Shown here: positions 63,956 through 64,000 of the stretch, one piece after another | Position numbering within the stretch: the stretch's first letter is position 1 | How the letters are laid out: every line of letters starts with the position of its first letter | NCBI GenBank assembly: GCA_025934695.1 | Contig: JAICWS010000001.1 | Location: 62,001 to 126,000, forward strand | Reading direction: 5' to 3' | Length of the DNA stretch: 64,000 nt | From: Alphaproteobacteria bacterium | GTDB lineage: Bacteria; Pseudomonadota; Alphaproteobacteria; Micavibrionales; UBA2020 | Notes under the pieces: generated by a model | Databases searched by the model: none | Told to the model about the DNA's origin: nothing | What the model saw: the letters and a program-made list of their open reading frames with translations, nothing else | Made by a program: the position numbers and the translations under genes

Positions 63956-64000
63956 CTAGCGCCGGTGCTTCTTTTTGTCGCCGGGCGCGCGCTCGCGTTC
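63956..64000 (-). CDS. C-terminal codons of a gene running off the right edge
   Basis: Minus-strand reading from the edge gives ERERAPGDKKKHRR then stop (63956-63958). The Lys/Arg-rich end resembles the basic tails of RNA-binding proteins such as helicases, pseudouridine synthases or nucleases, but 14 residues are too few for any call. Convergent with the 140-residue gene nine bases away. Confidence 0.35.
   Translation of the reverse strand, partial: ERERAPGDKKKHRR

Overview
The window reads as chromosomal DNA of a GC-rich alphaproteobacterium, probably of the Rhodospirillales/Micavibrio-like side. This is an inference from gene content and order: split glyQ-glyS followed by ppdK, a carA/carB/greA/yqeY neighbourhood, TrmFO, YgfZ, a DUF2007 protein, a HIG1-like twin-transmembrane protein and OmpR/EnvZ-type genes beside ilvE. 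Genes are densely packed, often with ATGA or TGATG overlaps. No gene-free gap exceeds 300 bases. I saw no tRNA, rRNA, CRISPR array, insertion sequence or phage gene.

Layout. 1-3.2 kb: end of a tryptophan 2,3-dioxygenase gene overlapping ygfZ, then two unknown genes. 3.3-9 kb: glyQ-glyS-ppdK on the minus strand. 9-20 kb: a chagasin-like inhibitor, two small unknown genes, a TrmN6-like methyltransferase with a DUF2007 protein, polyprenyl diphosphate synthase, an HExxH protein, xthA, a DUF899 protein, ilvE, a response regulator/histidine kinase pair running into a prepilin-like gene, and a TetR-type regulator. 20-27 kb: adenosine kinase, a YejA-like binding protein, a lipoprotein, a GT9 glycosyltransferase, an esterase, an HNH nuclease with a structured leader, and a DUF4337 protein.

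27-50.5 kb is the most distinctive part. carA (about 50 kb) and carB-greA (30-34 kb) are separated by about 15 kb of polytopic membrane genes: four tandem membrane/spermidine-synthase-like fusions, one YfhO-like protein and three GT87-like proteins. A second YfhO-like gene lies just beyond greA. Two imperfect copies of a GT87-end/SpeE-end junction flank the inner YfhO-like gene and record a recombination event. They include the stump of a fourth GT87 gene and of a fifth SpeE-like gene.

50.6-64 kb: yqeY, an FkbM methyltransferase, three consecutive ankyrin genes, trmFO, and an L,D-transpeptidase gene followed by four tandem paralogues of a small four-cysteine HExxH protein. Then come two paralogous membrane proteins, serA, an unknown gene, and the last codons of a gene running off the right end.

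Four inverted doublets of REP-like palindromes lie at 15.3, 21.2, 26.5 and 61.6 kb. One of them supplies the probable start codon of the yejA-like gene. The best candidates for an undescribed system are the four-gene HExxH array behind the L,D-transpeptidase and the SpeE-like/GT87/YfhO envelope island.
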